In this document: positions 41,092-51,328 of the stretch, piece by piece
Position numbering within the stretch: position 1 is the first letter of the stretch
Layout of the letters: every line of letters starts with the position of its first letter
From: Aureococcus anophagefferens
Taxonomy: Eukaryota; Sar; Pelagophyceae; Pelagomonadales; Pelagomonadaceae
Reading direction: 5' to 3'
Length of the DNA: 64,000 nucleotides
Assembly (NCBI RefSeq): GCF_000186865.1
Contig: NW_008705570.1
Span: 1,099,395-1,163,394, forward strand
Notes under the pieces: model-generated
What the model was told of the DNA's origin: nothing
Databases searched by the model: none
What the model saw: only the letters and a program-made list of their open reading frames with translations
Position numbers and translations under genes: made by a program

Positions 41092-42713
41092 GCGGGGCGG
41101 CGCCGGCCTTGAGCGTGACGAGGTCCGTCGGGGCGAAGACGGCGTCGTAGAACTGGGCGAGCGCGCGCGCGAGCTTGTCGCGCATCTCGGGCATGAGCGC
41201 GGACCCCGGCACGCCCGCGCCGGCCCACGCGCGCGCCACGAGCGTCTGCACGTCGCGATGTCCGTCGATGAGGCGCACCATGACGGCGAGGAACGCGTTC
41301 TGGGGCCCCGGCTGCACCTCGAATGAGAGCGGCTGGCGGCCGCGGACCGCGCGGGGCGCCTCGCCGGGCGGCCCCGGGACGACCATCGCGAGCTGGAGCT
41401 CCGCGCGGCGCCTTTCTGTTGCTGCGGTGTCGAGGACCGCCGCGAGGGCGAAGAGGCCCGCGGCGTCGACCTGGTTCGGCACGAGGAGCGTAAACGGGTC
41501 GAGCGGCGACGGCGGCGGCGGCGCCGACGGCCGCGTGAGGAGGAACTTGAGCATATTGACGTCGCCGAAGCGCACCTCGTTCACCGCCTCCCGCGTCCGC
41601 CGGTCGAGCGCGCCCAGGCCCGGCGGCAGGGGCGCGCCGAGCTTGTACCGGACCTCCGGCGCCCACCTGTGTGGATTCCAACCACTGGTTTGGGGGGTCC
41701 CCACCAAACTTCAGAACTCTCTATCTCGGTCAAATCGAAGTCGATTCGGCTGATTTTTGAACGAATCGATTGCTCTCGTCGAGTTCTCGAAGCACAGCCG
41801 AAGAGACTGCGTCGAAACTGTCGCATACGCTCACATTGAAGTCGGGTTGAATATTTGAATTCCACACAGGCGCCCACGCGCGGAGCTCGAGGCCCGCGGG
41901 GTCGATCAATTCGTCGTAGAGCGCGCGGACGGTGTACGCGCGGTCGCGCGGGTGGAGCAGCAGGTCCACCAATTCCTCGTCGGGCAGCGTCGCGAAGGGC
42001 CGCGGGTAGGTCGTGCGCTTGAAGTGGTTCGTGGGCGGCAGGTTCTCGTCGAAGGCCTTGACCTTGGCGAGCATCGACGCGTCGTCGTCGCCGTCCGCGC
42101 GGAGCTCGTCGCGGAAGAGGTGTTGGAGCTCGTAGACGGCCGAGCGGCCGACGGCCCCGTAGATCATGAGCGCCATGGCGCCGTCGGGCGCGAGGACGCC
42201 CTCGAGCGCCCGGAGGCCCGCGAGCGGGTTTTCGAGGTGGTGGAGCACGCCCGTGCTGAGGATGAGGTCGTACGGCTCCGCGGTCACCGCCGCGACGTCG
42301 AGGAGGCTCATGGCGTGGAGCGCGAAGTGCTCCTTCTCCACGAAGCCGAACCGCTCGAGGCGCGCGCGCGTCGTCGCCACCGACGGCGCCGAGAGGTCGA
42401 GCGCGGTCACGAACGCGCCCTTCCACGGGCGGAGCACGTGCGCCATGCCGACGACCGCGCTGCCCGTGCCGCAGCCCGCGATGAGGACCTTGAACCCCGT
42501 GAAGTCGTCGCGCGTGCCGCCGTAGTTGTACTGGCTCAGCTGTTTGAGGCTTAGCCAGTGGTACTCGCTCGGGATATCCCCCTCGTCCGTGCCCTCCTTG
42601 ACGGCGGGGTAGGGGAAGGCCTCGTAGCGCTCTCTGACCGCCTTGGTGACGTCGACGGTGACGGTTTGCGCGACCGTTGCGGCGGCGAGGGTCACGAGGA
42701 GGAGCGGGCGCAT
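41084..42713 (-). CDS. SAM-dependent methyltransferase, split by an introner
   Basis: Exons 42713-41878 and 41666-41084, 472 residues. A signal-like segment (MRPLLLVTLAAATVA) is followed by VRERYEAFPYPAV, a phrase seen in bacterial-type methyltransferases. The class I fold follows: KVLIAGCGTGSAV (motif I), TALDLSAPSVATTRARL (acidic loop), and YDLILSTGVLHHLENPLAGL (motif IV). After it come about 200 residues with RRTREAVNEVRFGDVNMLKFLL, a helical domain of unknown function. The introner sits between the domains, and splicing joins LRAW to APEVRYKLGAPL in phase 2 with a GT 5' splice site. The methyl acceptor is unknown. Confidence 0.78.
41667..41869 (+). mobile_element. Introner element type 1, 203 bp
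   Basis: Perfect duplication at 41659-41666 and 41870-41877, reading GTGGGCGC on the gene (minus) strand. Ends are CTGTGTGGATTCC and GAATTCCACACAG. It is inverted relative to its host gene when compared with the copies at 26594 and 58743. Confidence 0.95.
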
Positions 42714-42904
42714 CCTCGTAGCGGGTCGAGGACGCGGGTCAGTGGCGGCTCCGAGGTGGCGGGAGGCGTTCTCGCCTTGACGCGTCTCTAAACGTAGGGG
42801 CGCCCGGCGTCTCGCCACGGCATCGAGATCTGATCGAGATTTTGAGGCGATTTTGAGGCGTCTTTGGCGAGTCACAAGACAAGGCGTGGGACCCCAAGGC
42901 TCGC

Positions 42905-43636
42905 TTACCCCCCGTCGAGCCTCCCCACGAAGTCCGCGACGGCGCGGGCGTAGTCCGCCGGGTGCGCGCGGTAGTGGCCGCAGTGGGGCGAGTCGTCGAA
43001 CTCCCGGAGCGCGACGTCGACGCCGCGCGCGGCGCGCTCCGCGGCGTGCGCGCGGATGCCCCGCGGCGGCACGAGGCCGTCGCCCTCGGAGAAGAGGTAC
43101 AGCTCCGGGCACGTCGTCCCGACGTCCGCGAACGTCGCGAGCGCGTCGAGGGGCGGCGGGGTCCCCCGGAGCGGCCGGAGCGCCTCCGCGGCGACCGCGT
43201 AGGGCGCGTGGCGCGCCAGGGTCCGCGCCGCTTCGGCCGCGCCGAGGCCCGCGGACAGGATGACCACGGGCGCGGCCGCGGGCCGCACGACGCCCGGCGG
43301 CGACGGCGCCGAGTCGACGACGAGGCCCGCGACGTCCAGCCCCGGCGCGCGCTCGAGCATCTTGAGCAGCAGGAGGACGCCGCCGTTGGAGAAGGCGTGC
43401 GCGATGACGGGGCCGCCGCCGACGGCGTCGAGCGCCGCGTCCGCCGTCGCCTCGAGGCGCGTCCACGCCGGAGGGAAGAACGTGTCGTCGATGGACTGGG
43501 CAGCCGTAAAGGTCTCGAAGCCCAGGTCGTGCCAAATTCGCTCGTGGCGGCGCACGTGCTTGAGCTGCCCCCCCGTCCAGCCGAGGAGCACGGCGGCGCG
43601 TTTCGCGGCCGCGGGGCCGGCGCGGTGGACGAGCAT
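42905..43636 (-). CDS. TMEM53/DUF829-type alpha/beta hydrolase
   Basis: 243 residues. AAVLLGWTGGQLKHVRRHERIWHDLG matches the N-terminus of the DUF829 family in pattern (GWxGxxxKxxxxY), and VIAHAFSNGGVLLL is its nucleophile elbow, with Ser as nucleophile. Asp and His candidates are LFSEGDGLVPP and SPHCGHYRAHPADY, in the usual order. Members include human TMEM53, a nuclear-envelope protein; other members are soluble lipase-like proteins. No membrane helix is evident here. The start at 43636 is an ATG close to the fold. It is divergent from the sulfotransferase gene (43876). The 240 bp between holds nothing I can assign. Confidence 0.82.
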   Translation of the reverse strand: MLVHRAGPAAAKRAAVLLGWTGGQLKHVRRHERIWHDLGFETFTAAQSIDDTFFPPAWTRLEATADAALDAVGGGPVIAHAFSNGGVLLLLKMLERAPGLDVAGLVVDSAPSPPGVVRPAAAPVVILSAGLGAAEAARTLARHAPYAVAAEALRPLRGTPPPLDALATFADVGTTCPELYLFSEGDGLVPPRGIRAHAAERAARGVDVALREFDDSPHCGHYRAHPADYARAVADFVGRLDGG

Positions 43637-43875
43637 TTCGGGCGCTGGAGCAGCAGCCCGGTCTCCTAGGAATGTTCGAGGGAGTACTGCGACTCGATGC
43701 AGCCCGCGCTGCGAGCACGACGACTCGGCCTACGCCGATGCACCGGGAGCACGTGGATGCAGGCTACACCAATGCAACGGGAGGACTTTGCGAGCAGCCC
43801 ATCGGGCACTGCATCATCGATGCCATGCTGAGATGATGCCGCGATGATGCTGCACAGACGGCGCTCGCTTTGCTT

Positions 43876-45265
43876 ATGCTTGGCACAAACACCCAGAGCG
43901 TCGCGCGCGGCTCCGTTCTCAAGCGTTTGATGATGGCGCCGCGGCGCGGCGCTCCGTACCAGCGATCGCCCTACGCCGTGTCGCTCGGCGTGTGCATCGC
44001 GCTGCTGCTCGGCGCGTCGTGGTGGCAGGGCGTGGCGACCTACGAGTCGGCGTCGCCCGTCGTCGCCGCCGGCGACGCCGGGTCGGCGGCGCGCTGCGCG
44101 GCGGCGCTCTGGGGCGGGCCCAACGCGTCGCAGGTCGCCCTCGCGGCGTCCCTCGACGACGGCGCGGCCGCCGCGTGGCGTTCCTGCAGCGAGGCCGCGT
44201 ACCGCGAGCGCGACGCGACGCTCGTCTTCGTGCACGTGCACAAGGGCGGCGGCACGACCTTCGTGGGCATGGCCCGGGGCAACCGCGCGGGCCTCGCGGC
44301 CGTCGAGCGCAACGGCGACCCGTCCGTCGGCGGCGCGCGCGTCGAGTGGTGGGCGCTGCCGCCGCGGCGACAGAGCCGCTGGTTCGCGAAGCTGCGGGAG
44401 CGCGACGGCGTGCGCTTCGTCTCGACGGAGAAGGGCTTCCCGCGCTCGCCGACGCACCTCCTGGCGCCGAAGAAGCTCGTCTACGCCATCGTCGTCCGCG
44501 AGCCCGCGCGGCGCTTCGTGTCCTACTACTTTTGGAAGTGGCGCGACGCGTCCTACGCGGCCGTCGCCAGGGCGCGGCTCCGCGCGGCCTTCCCGGCCCT
44601 GCTCGGCGCCGGCCGCGAGGTCGCCCGGCTGCGGCCGGGCGCGCCGACCTTCGCGGCGTTCGTCGAGTCGGAGGCGCCGCTCGACGGCTACTACGTCCGG
44701 CGGCTGCTCGGCGTGCCGCCCGAGGAGGCGGCGAGCTTCCCGCTGGACGCCGCGGCGCTGGCCGACGCGACGGCGGTGCTGCGCCGCGTCTTCTCCCTCG
44801 TCCTCGTCACGGAGCGCCTCGGGGACTTGGCGCCCGTCGCTGTGTGGAAACCAAATCTTCAACCCGACTTCAATGTGAGCGTATGCGACATTTTCGACGC
44901 AATCTCTTCGGCTATGCTTCGAGAACTCGACGAGAGCAATCGATTCGTCCAAAAATTAGCCGAATCGACTTCGATTTGACCGAGCTAGAGAATTGTGAAG
45001 TTTGTCAGGACCACCCAAACCAGTGGTTGGCAGGCCGGTCGTGTCCGCCGCGCTCGGCTGGGACAGGCCCGACTTCGCCGCGTTCCACGCCAAGTCGAAC
45101 CCGGCGCCGGACGTCGCCAAGCTCGTCGCCTGGCGCGACGACTGGCGCGAGGAGATCGGCCGGCGCATGCCCCTCGACGTCCAGTTCTACGCCGTCGCCG
45201 ACGACCTCTGCCGGCGCCGCCTCGACGACGTCGCGCGGACGACGACGACGCGCGCGCGAGGGTAA
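43876..45265 (+). CDS. Type II membrane sulfotransferase-like protein, split by an introner
   Basis: Exons 43876-44831 and 45034-45265, 395 residues. A basic N-terminus and one membrane helix (YAVSLGVCIALLLGASWW) indicate a Golgi type II protein. TLVFVHVHKGGGTTFVGMAR is the 5'-phosphosulfate loop, and YAIVVREPARRFVSYYFWKW is the 3'-phosphate motif, as in the gene at 25809. Splicing joins GDLA to PVVSALGWDRPDFAAFH-like sequence in frame (phase 2) and reaches the stop at 45265. The ATG at 43876 is the earliest in frame; 43930 is an alternative. The two sulfotransferases probably modify cell-surface or secreted polysaccharides. Confidence 0.78.
44840..45033 (-). mobile_element. Introner element type 1, 194 bp, eroded 3' terminal repeat
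   Basis: Duplication GCCCGTCG at 44832-44839 and GCCGGTCG at 45034-45041, 7 of 8 matching. The left end CTGTGTGGAAACC is intact. The right end has lost 9 bp and now reads GGTTGGCAG, but the terminal CAG needed for splicing remains. The core is intact, in the reverse orientation to the gene. Confidence 0.92.
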
Positions 45266-45281
45266 ACCGGTTGTGTCGGCG

Positions 45282-46250
45282 TTAGGCCCACGGGTCTACC
45301 GCGACGACGGCGTCGCCCGGCGCGATGTCCCGAGTCGCGACGACGACGAGCGCGGGCCGGGCCTCGCCGCTCGGGACTTTGCCCGCGAAGGACGCGAGCG
45401 CGGCGTTCGCGTCGCCGCCGCCGTTGACGAGCGCCTCCGGCGGGGGGATCGCCATCGCGTCCTCGCCGACGGCCGCCGCGACCTGGCGGCCCGGCTCGCG
45501 GATCGCGTCGGCGGTGACCTCCCAGGCGCCGGGCGCGCCGCCGTCCCCGAAGGGCGGCGGCGGCGCCCGCTGGCGGTCGATCGCGAGCGCCACCGCGGAC
45601 CGCGCGACGCGCTCGAGCTCGCCCCTAGACCAGCTGTCGCCCGCGCCGTCCTCGAGCATCGCGCGCCAGTTCGCCGGCGCGAAGCCCTTGGGTTCGACGG
45701 GCGCCGGCGCCGTGAAGGCGCGCCGCGCGGCGACCTCGAGCAGCGGCAGCAGCAGGGAGACGGCCTGCTCGACCAGAGGCGCGACGGACGGGTCGACGGC
45801 CGGCGCGTCCGCCGCCCAGAGCCGCCGCGCGACGGGGCCCCAGGTCGACGGCACGACGGTGCCCGCGGACTCGGGCGCGAGGCCCTGGTCCGCGCGCGCG
45901 CGATACGTGCGCACGCGCTCCGCGGCCAGCAGCCCCGCGACGGCGACGACGTCGAAGCCGGGGCCCGCCTGGCGCGCGAGGTCGCGCAGCGGCGGGCCGA
46001 GGTCCTTGTCGCCGTAGGCCGCCGTCGGCGTGAGGAGCGCGTCGCTGCTGACCGAGAAGATGGTCTGGCCCCTGTTGTAGGCGCGGGCTGCCGTGACGGT
46101 CCAGGCGTCGCCGGCGTCCTCGAGCGTCGCGCGGCTGCCGTCCAAGCCGTCGCAGCAGGGCAGCAGGAACTCGGCGTAGGCCTGGCGCGCGTGCTGCAAG
46201 GCCGTTGTCTGTGGGAGGAGGAGGAGCAGCATGATTTTGGAGGTGGTCAT
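45282..46250 (-). CDS. SET-like protein with signal peptide, diverged
   Basis: 322 residues from the ATG at 46250 (MTTSKIMLLLLLPQTTALQ), or 330 from 46274. The first part, AYNRGQTIFSVSSDALLTP, resembles the opening of SETD6/Rubisco-LSMT-type SET domains (GexLlxVPxxalL). The end, LVVVATRDIAPGDAVVAVDPWA, resembles the C-terminal SET segment but stops where the catalytic Tyr and post-SET part would begin. The canonical NH motif of SET domains is not visible. It may therefore be truncated, missing a downstream exon, or not an active methyltransferase. The clearly related full-length protein is at 56521. Confidence 0.5.
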   Translation of the reverse strand: MTTSKIMLLLLLPQTTALQHARQAYAEFLLPCCDGLDGSRATLEDAGDAWTVTAARAYNRGQTIFSVSSDALLTPTAAYGDKDLGPPLRDLARQAGPGFDVVAVAGLLAAERVRTYRARADQGLAPESAGTVVPSTWGPVARRLWAADAPAVDPSVAPLVEQAVSLLLPLLEVAARRAFTAPAPVEPKGFAPANWRAMLEDGAGDSWSRGELERVARSAVALAIDRQRAPPPPFGDGGAPGAWEVTADAIREPGRQVAAAVGEDAMAIPPPEALVNGGGDANAALASFAGKVPSGEARPALVVVATRDIAPGDAVVAVDPWA

Positions 46251-46480
46251 GGCGCGATTTTTAGGTGCGGTCATGGCGCGACTTTAAGTGTGTGCTGTGC
46301 GCAACTATTAGGTGTGAATTGTGCGCAATTTTCAGGAGTGAATTGTGCGTTCAGGCTCGATTTGAGGCGCCATCGCACGCGATCCAAGTCACCTTTGGCT
46401 ACTTTTTGCTCGCTGAACCTCTTGCCACGCGTGGCCACAGCATGAGCGCCGATTAGGGCCAGCCAGCGGCCACCAAGAGC

Positions 46481-48139
46481 ATGGATCCTGCCATGACGGA
46501 AATGGAGATGATGGCGGCCATGGGCTTGCCGACCGCGCTCGGCGGCGGCGGCGGCGCGGCGGCGCACCCGGCGCCGCAGAAGGCGGACCCGACGCGCTGC
46601 AAGGCGGCGGCCTGGGCCGACGAGAGCGAGCGCCCCTGCAAACAATGCAAGCGGTCCCTGAGCGCGATCATGTACACGCCGAAGCAGTGGACCAAGGCCG
46701 CGCCGTGCTGCATCGACTGCGCCTTCGAGCTGCGCATGGCCGGCCTCGACGACGGCGCCGACGGCGGCGCGGAGCGCGTCGTCGCGACGACGGCGCACCG
46801 CGCGGCCAAGGCCGCCAAGCTCGCGGCGCCCGCGGCGCGGCCCGCGGTCTACGAGGAGGCGCCGGCGGAGGAGGACCCCTGCGTCGTCGCGACGCGCCAG
46901 CTCGAGTACTACTTCTCGCCGAAGAATTGGTCGAAGGACGAGTTCCTGCGGAATTTGGCGGACGACGAGGGGTTCGTCGCCGTCGAAGCTTTATTTTCCT
47001 TCCCGCGGCTCGCGGCGGCGCTGCCGTCGGCGCGGGGCATCGGCCAGGAGGCCGACGGCGTCTTCCTGCGGCGCTGCGTGCGCTACGGGGCTTCTCTGGA
47101 GCTCTCGGACGACGGGTCCAAGCTCCGGCGGGACCCCAACGCGCCCGAGGCCAGGAAGAAGCGCAAGCGGGCCGACGTCTTCGTCAGCGACCGCGGCGCC
47201 ATCGCCCTGGAAGCGACGCCGGAGGAGCTCGCCGCGCGCGCGAGCCGCGCGGCGCGGTTCGTGGCCCCGGACGACGACGAGGAGTACGCCGTCGACGACG
47301 AGCCGGCGCCCCTGCCCGAGGACTGGGACGCGGGCGACGGCGGCGACGACGACGAGGGCGCGTCGAAGTGGCGCGTCGCGGGGACCTGCCGGACTTTGGC
47401 GAAAGCCTACTACCGCTTGACGTCCGCGCCGCGGCCGCGCGACGTCCGGCCGCCGGACGTCCTGGAAGCGGCCCTCGCCTGGGTCGCGGACAACCTCGAC
47501 GCCGACTACGAGCGATGGACCGAGCAGTTCAAGTCGCTGCGGCAGGACGTCACCGTCCAGGGTTTGCGGGGCGACCTCGCGGTCCGGGTCTACGCGGCGC
47601 ACGCGCGCTACGCGCTGGACCACGGCGACCTGAACGAGTTCAACCAGTGCCAGACGAAGCTCGCGGGCCTCCACGGCCTCGACGACGCCGGACGCGACGA
47701 GTTCGCCGCCTACGCGTTGCTCTACGCCTTGGTCTTCGCGGGGCCCCGGTCGCACGCGGCCGCGCGCGGCGTCGCGCGGTGCCTGGAGCGCCGCGGCCCG
47801 GCGGCGGCGCACGCGCTGCGCGTGGCGTCGGCGCTGAACTTGGACGACGCGCCGAGCGTGTTGGCGCTCGCGCGGTCCGCGCCGCACCGGGGCGGCCGGA
47901 TCTTGGACGCGCTGGCGCCGAAGCTCCGCGGGGCGGCCTACGTCGCCGTGCTCCGCGCCTTCGCGCCGTCGCTGCCCGTGTCCCGGGCCCACGTGCTCCT
48001 CGGCTTCGAGGACGAGCCGACGGCGGCCGACGCGTACCTCGCGGACCGCGGCGCCGTCTGCGCGAAGAACTCCGTCCTCATCAAGGAGAGCCGGGACGCG
48101 TTCAACAGGCGGAAGCTCGCGGGGAATAGGGATCCTTAG
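46481..48139 (+). CDS. La-motif plus SAC3/GANP (LENG8/Thp3-like) fusion protein
   Basis: 552 residues in one exon. Three units are visible. Residues 50-82 hold CKQCKRSLSAIMYTPKQW...CCIDC, a possible zinc knuckle. At about 140-185, RQLEYYFSPKNWSKDEFLRN and the following FVAVEALFSFPRLAAAL match the La-type winged-helix motif of LARPs. From about 300 on, CRTLAKAYYRLTSAPRP, FKSLRQDVTVQGLRGDLAVRVYAAHARYALDHGDLNEFNQCQTKL is the SAC3/GANP domain of the LENG8/Thp3 type, used in mRNA processing and export. A basic KKRKRAD stretch between them may be a nuclear signal. Both RNA-related modules sit in a single uninterrupted frame. Confidence 0.82.
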   Translation: MDPAMTEMEMMAAMGLPTALGGGGGAAAHPAPQKADPTRCKAAAWADESERPCKQCKRSLSAIMYTPKQWTKAAPCCIDCAFELRMAGLDDGADGGAERVVATTAHRAAKAAKLAAPAARPAVYEEAPAEEDPCVVATRQLEYYFSPKNWSKDEFLRNLADDEGFVAVEALFSFPRLAAALPSARGIGQEADGVFLRRCVRYGASLELSDDGSKLRRDPNAPEARKKRKRADVFVSDRGAIALEATPEELAARASRAARFVAPDDDEEYAVDDEPAPLPEDWDAGDGGDDDEGASKWRVAGTCRTLAKAYYRLTSAPRPRDVRPPDVLEAALAWVADNLDADYERWTEQFKSLRQDVTVQGLRGDLAVRVYAAHARYALDHGDLNEFNQCQTKLAGLHGLDDAGRDEFAAYALLYALVFAGPRSHAAARGVARCLERRGPAAAHALRVASALNLDDAPSVLALARSAPHRGGRILDALAPKLRGAAYVAVLRAFAPSLPVSRAHVLLGFEDEPTAADAYLADRGAVCAKNSVLIKESRDAFNRRKLAGNRDP

Positions 48140-48304
48140 GCGCTCACCGGATGGGGGGAACGCGATCTCGACGCCGTTCGAGGAGGGGCGCGGGCCGCGC
48201 GCGGGTCGCGGCCGGGAGGGCTGTGTGCCCCTCCCGGCCGGTCATGAAGCGCGCGGGTCGCGCCGGGCGGAGATCGCGGGGGGGGACGGGCGAGCGCGCT
48301 AGCC

Positions 48305-50430
48305 TCAGCCGCCGCCGCCGGGGCCGCAGCAGCCCGCGGCGCCGGAGTCGCGCATGACTTGGGACGGGAGCGCCGCCTCGACGTGGGCCTTGGACGGCGG
48401 CGCGCGCGCGTAGGTCGCGCGGGCCGCGCCCTCGGGGCACAGCGCGCGGAGCGCGTCCGCGCCGACGAGGTCGCCGCCCCGCCAGGGCACGGCGACGACC
48501 CCGAGGCGCGTGGTCGCGGCCGCGGCCGCGACGGCGGCGACGCGACCGGCCTGCGCCGCCGCGCGGCGGCCGAGGACCGCGTGGTCCGTCGCCGGCACGA
48601 GCTGGTTCACGACGAAGCCCGCGACGGGCAGCCCCGCGCGGCGCAGGTCCGCCTCGAGCGCGAGGGCCTCGGCGACGGGTGTGGGCTCCGGCAGCGCGAC
48701 GACGAGGATCGTCGCGCGCGCGCGGAGGAGCTCGAGGGGCGTCGCCGCGGCCGCGCCGCCGCCGCCGCTTTCGCGGTGCTTGTCGACGTCGCGCTGGTAG
48801 GCGCCCGTCTGGTCCAGGAGCAGGAGCGTGTGGCCCGTCGGCGCCGTGTCGACGACGACGAAGCCGTCCATGACGATCTTCTCCGCGAAGGCGTCGAAGA
48901 CCGCGAGCTCCTCCGTGCACGGCGAGTCGAGCTCCTCGCGGAGCAGCGCCTCGTCGCGCGCGCTCAGCGGGCCCTTGGCCGCGACGGCGCGCTCGACGTA
49001 GGCGCGCGTCGCCGCCGCCGCGTCGACGGCGTCGACGGTGAGGTTCGGGATGGAAGAGCCGAGCGTCGCGCCGACGTGCGCCGCGGGGTCCGTCGTGGTG
49101 ACGTGCGTCCGCAGGCCGCGCGCCGCGAGGCCGACGCCGACGGCCGCCGCGAGCGTCGTCTTGCCGACGCCGCCCTTGCCCACGAGCAGGACGACCGTCG
49201 GCGGGCCCCGCGCGAGCTCGTCGACGACGGCCGCGAGCGAGTGCGTCGCCGCGGCCGCGACGGGTTTCGGCGCCGCGGCCGGCGGCGGCGGGCCGCCGAC
49301 GAGCGCGCGCAGCGCGCCGAGGCCGACGACGTCGAAGGCCGCGAGCGCCAAGGACGCGACGATTTGTAGATTTTCGGGCTTTCCGGCGAGAGCGCGGCGC
49401 GCTGCTTCGCGGCGAAGGCCTTCGCGACGGCGTCGTCGCCCGGCGTCTCCAACACGCCGTTGAGCACGAGCCCCGCGGGCGCGACGTCGAGCGCCGCGAG
49501 CTCGCCCGCGGTGCGCGCGGCCTCGGCGAGCGCCGAGCTTTCGGGCCGCGCGACGAGGAGCAGCGCGGTCCGCGCGCCGTCCGCGAGCGCGGCCCGCGCG
49601 GCCGCAAAGGTCTCGGCCTGGGCCGCGAGCGCCTCGACGGGGCCGAGGCAGCTCGCGCCCGTCGGCGATTTCCCGAAGAAGGCCGTCCACTCCCACGCGA
49701 GGCCCAGGAGCCGCAGCGTGTGGCCCGTGGGCGCCGTGTCGAAGACGACGACGTCGTAGGCCGCGTCGGGCCTCGCCAGCACGCCCGCGAAGGCGTCGAA
49801 GGCCGCGATCTCGACGGTGCACTGGCCCGCGAGGCCCTCCTCGGCCCGGTCGAGCTCGTCGTCGTCCGCGCCGCGGGCCATGAGCGCGCGGAGCGCCTTC
49901 TTGCGGTACGCGGCGGCCGCCTGCGAAGGGGCGTTCGGGCGGTCGTGCCCGGTGGACCGTTCCCCGGCGGCACAACTCTTCGTGATTCCACGGTCTCTCG
50001 GACGTTCCGGCGCGCCCGTCGTCGTTCCGGCGATCGCGCGTCGTGCCGCCCCCGAACGCGAACCTCTCGGACGCCGCCCCCGCGCCTTCTCCGGGTCCAC
50101 GTTCGCCGCCCAGAGGTTGCCGCAGACGGACGACGGCGCGCCGACGGCCGCGGAGACGCCCGCGAGGCCTCCGTCCGCGAGCCCGAGCGCCTGCCCGAGG
50201 TTGCTCGCGGGATCCGTCGACACGAGGAGCGTTTTTTTGCCGCCGTCGGCGAGGGCGAGGGCCGTCGCGCAGGCCACGCTCGTCTTGCCCTGGCCGCCCT
50301 TGCCCGTGAAGAAGACGAACTTCTTGCCCGCGAGGACGCGCGGCAGGTCGCCCGGGAGCGCGCGCGGCGCCGCCGCGGGGCGGTCGCCCCGGCACCGCTC
50401 GACGTCGTCGCCGACGCGGCACCCACTCAT
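48305..50430 (-). CDS. ArsA/GET3-type ATPase with two nucleotide-binding halves, frame broken
   Basis: Two tandem ATPase halves as in double-domain arsenical pump ATPases. Half 1 has FFTGKGGQGKTSVACATALA, VSTDPASNLGQ and FDTAPTGHTLRLL. Half 2 has LVGKGGVGKTTLAAAVG, TTDPAAHVGATLG and VDTAPTGHTLLLLD. It ends GCCGPGGGG. An in-frame 165-bp GC-AG intron (50085-49921) is likely: removal joins NVDPEK to AAAAYRKKALRAL, the normal family sequence. Between the halves, near 49388-49392, the frame shifts by two bases at a GAGAG run. This could be an indel error, a real lesion or an unrecognised splice. The role is tail-anchored protein targeting or metalloid handling; the double form favours the ArsA type, probably plastid or cytosol. 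Confidence 0.75.
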
Positions 50431-50565
50431 CGCGACGCACGCCCTGGCGTCGCGGTCCGGACGTCAGCCGCTGGCGACGGGCACCGAGAGCGACGAGACC
50501 ATTTTCCGCTTTCGGCGAGTTCTTTTCAGCTGTTTCTTACACTCGGCGCTACAGGCACGACACGA

Positions 50566-50635
50566 CACAACACACACACACACAGCGCACTTTACGGGCT
50601 GTTACACACACCCACACACACACACACACACAGCA
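50566..50635. repeat. Two CA microsatellites followed by the same word
   Basis: A (CA)n run near 50566-50586 and another near 50608-50632. Each is followed by GC(G)CACTTTACG, so the unit is a partial tandem duplication. The rest of the 50431-51112 gap shows no gene I can support. Confidence 0.85.
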
Positions 50636-51112
50636 CACTTTACGATCTGTGCCTAGTGATTCGTCTTCGCCGTCATCTCGAATCGAGCTTCGAAGTGCAA
50701 GTTCGCCAAGGTGCTATTTTTATCCTCGAGTACACTTCGCGACACCGCCACTCGCGCGACCCACGTTCGCGTCGTGCACGGCGGGCCGGTGACGGCTCCC
50801 AGGCCCAAGCCGCGCGGCGCCCGCGGCGACGACGGTCCGCGACGGAGCGCGGCAGGTCGCCGTGATCATAGTCCTCGGCGGAGAGGTGGCGCGGACCTAG
50901 GGATGGCGACAAGAAGCAGCTAGCTCGACACAAGCGGAGCCTGCCGATCCGAGAACGCAGGCCTGAGAGGTGTCTTGGGAGGCGTTCTTGGTAGGCGTCC
51001 GAGAGTCGTTCCGAGGCGGGGTCTCGACTCCATCTCGAGGCAGAGCACGAGTCGCCACAACAGTCGGTCCTGAGACGTCGCGTCGAGTAACAGGCGGTCG
51101 AGAGAACGTCCG

Positions 51113-51294
51113 ATGGACTTCGTGAGCAGACTTCTGGCGAACATTCGCGGCACAGGCGGCCCCGGACAACCGCTCGCGCCCCCCGAAGCGACCCCGAACG
51201 AAGAGGCGGACCGCCCAACTTTGGATCAAGTTTTGGCGGCGGGGACGCCTTCTCTGGTCGAGGAGGGGGTCTATCCGCCGGCGACGCCGGCGTC

Positions 51295-51328
<34 letters not shown>

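Noticed and set aside
43870..43875. Start of the second sulfotransferase at 43870
   Set aside because: The codon is TTG; the first ATG in frame is 43876.
48144..50426. 760-codon minus-strand frame over the ArsA gene
   Set aside because: Composed mostly of Arg/Ala/Ser; the ArsA motifs are in other frames.
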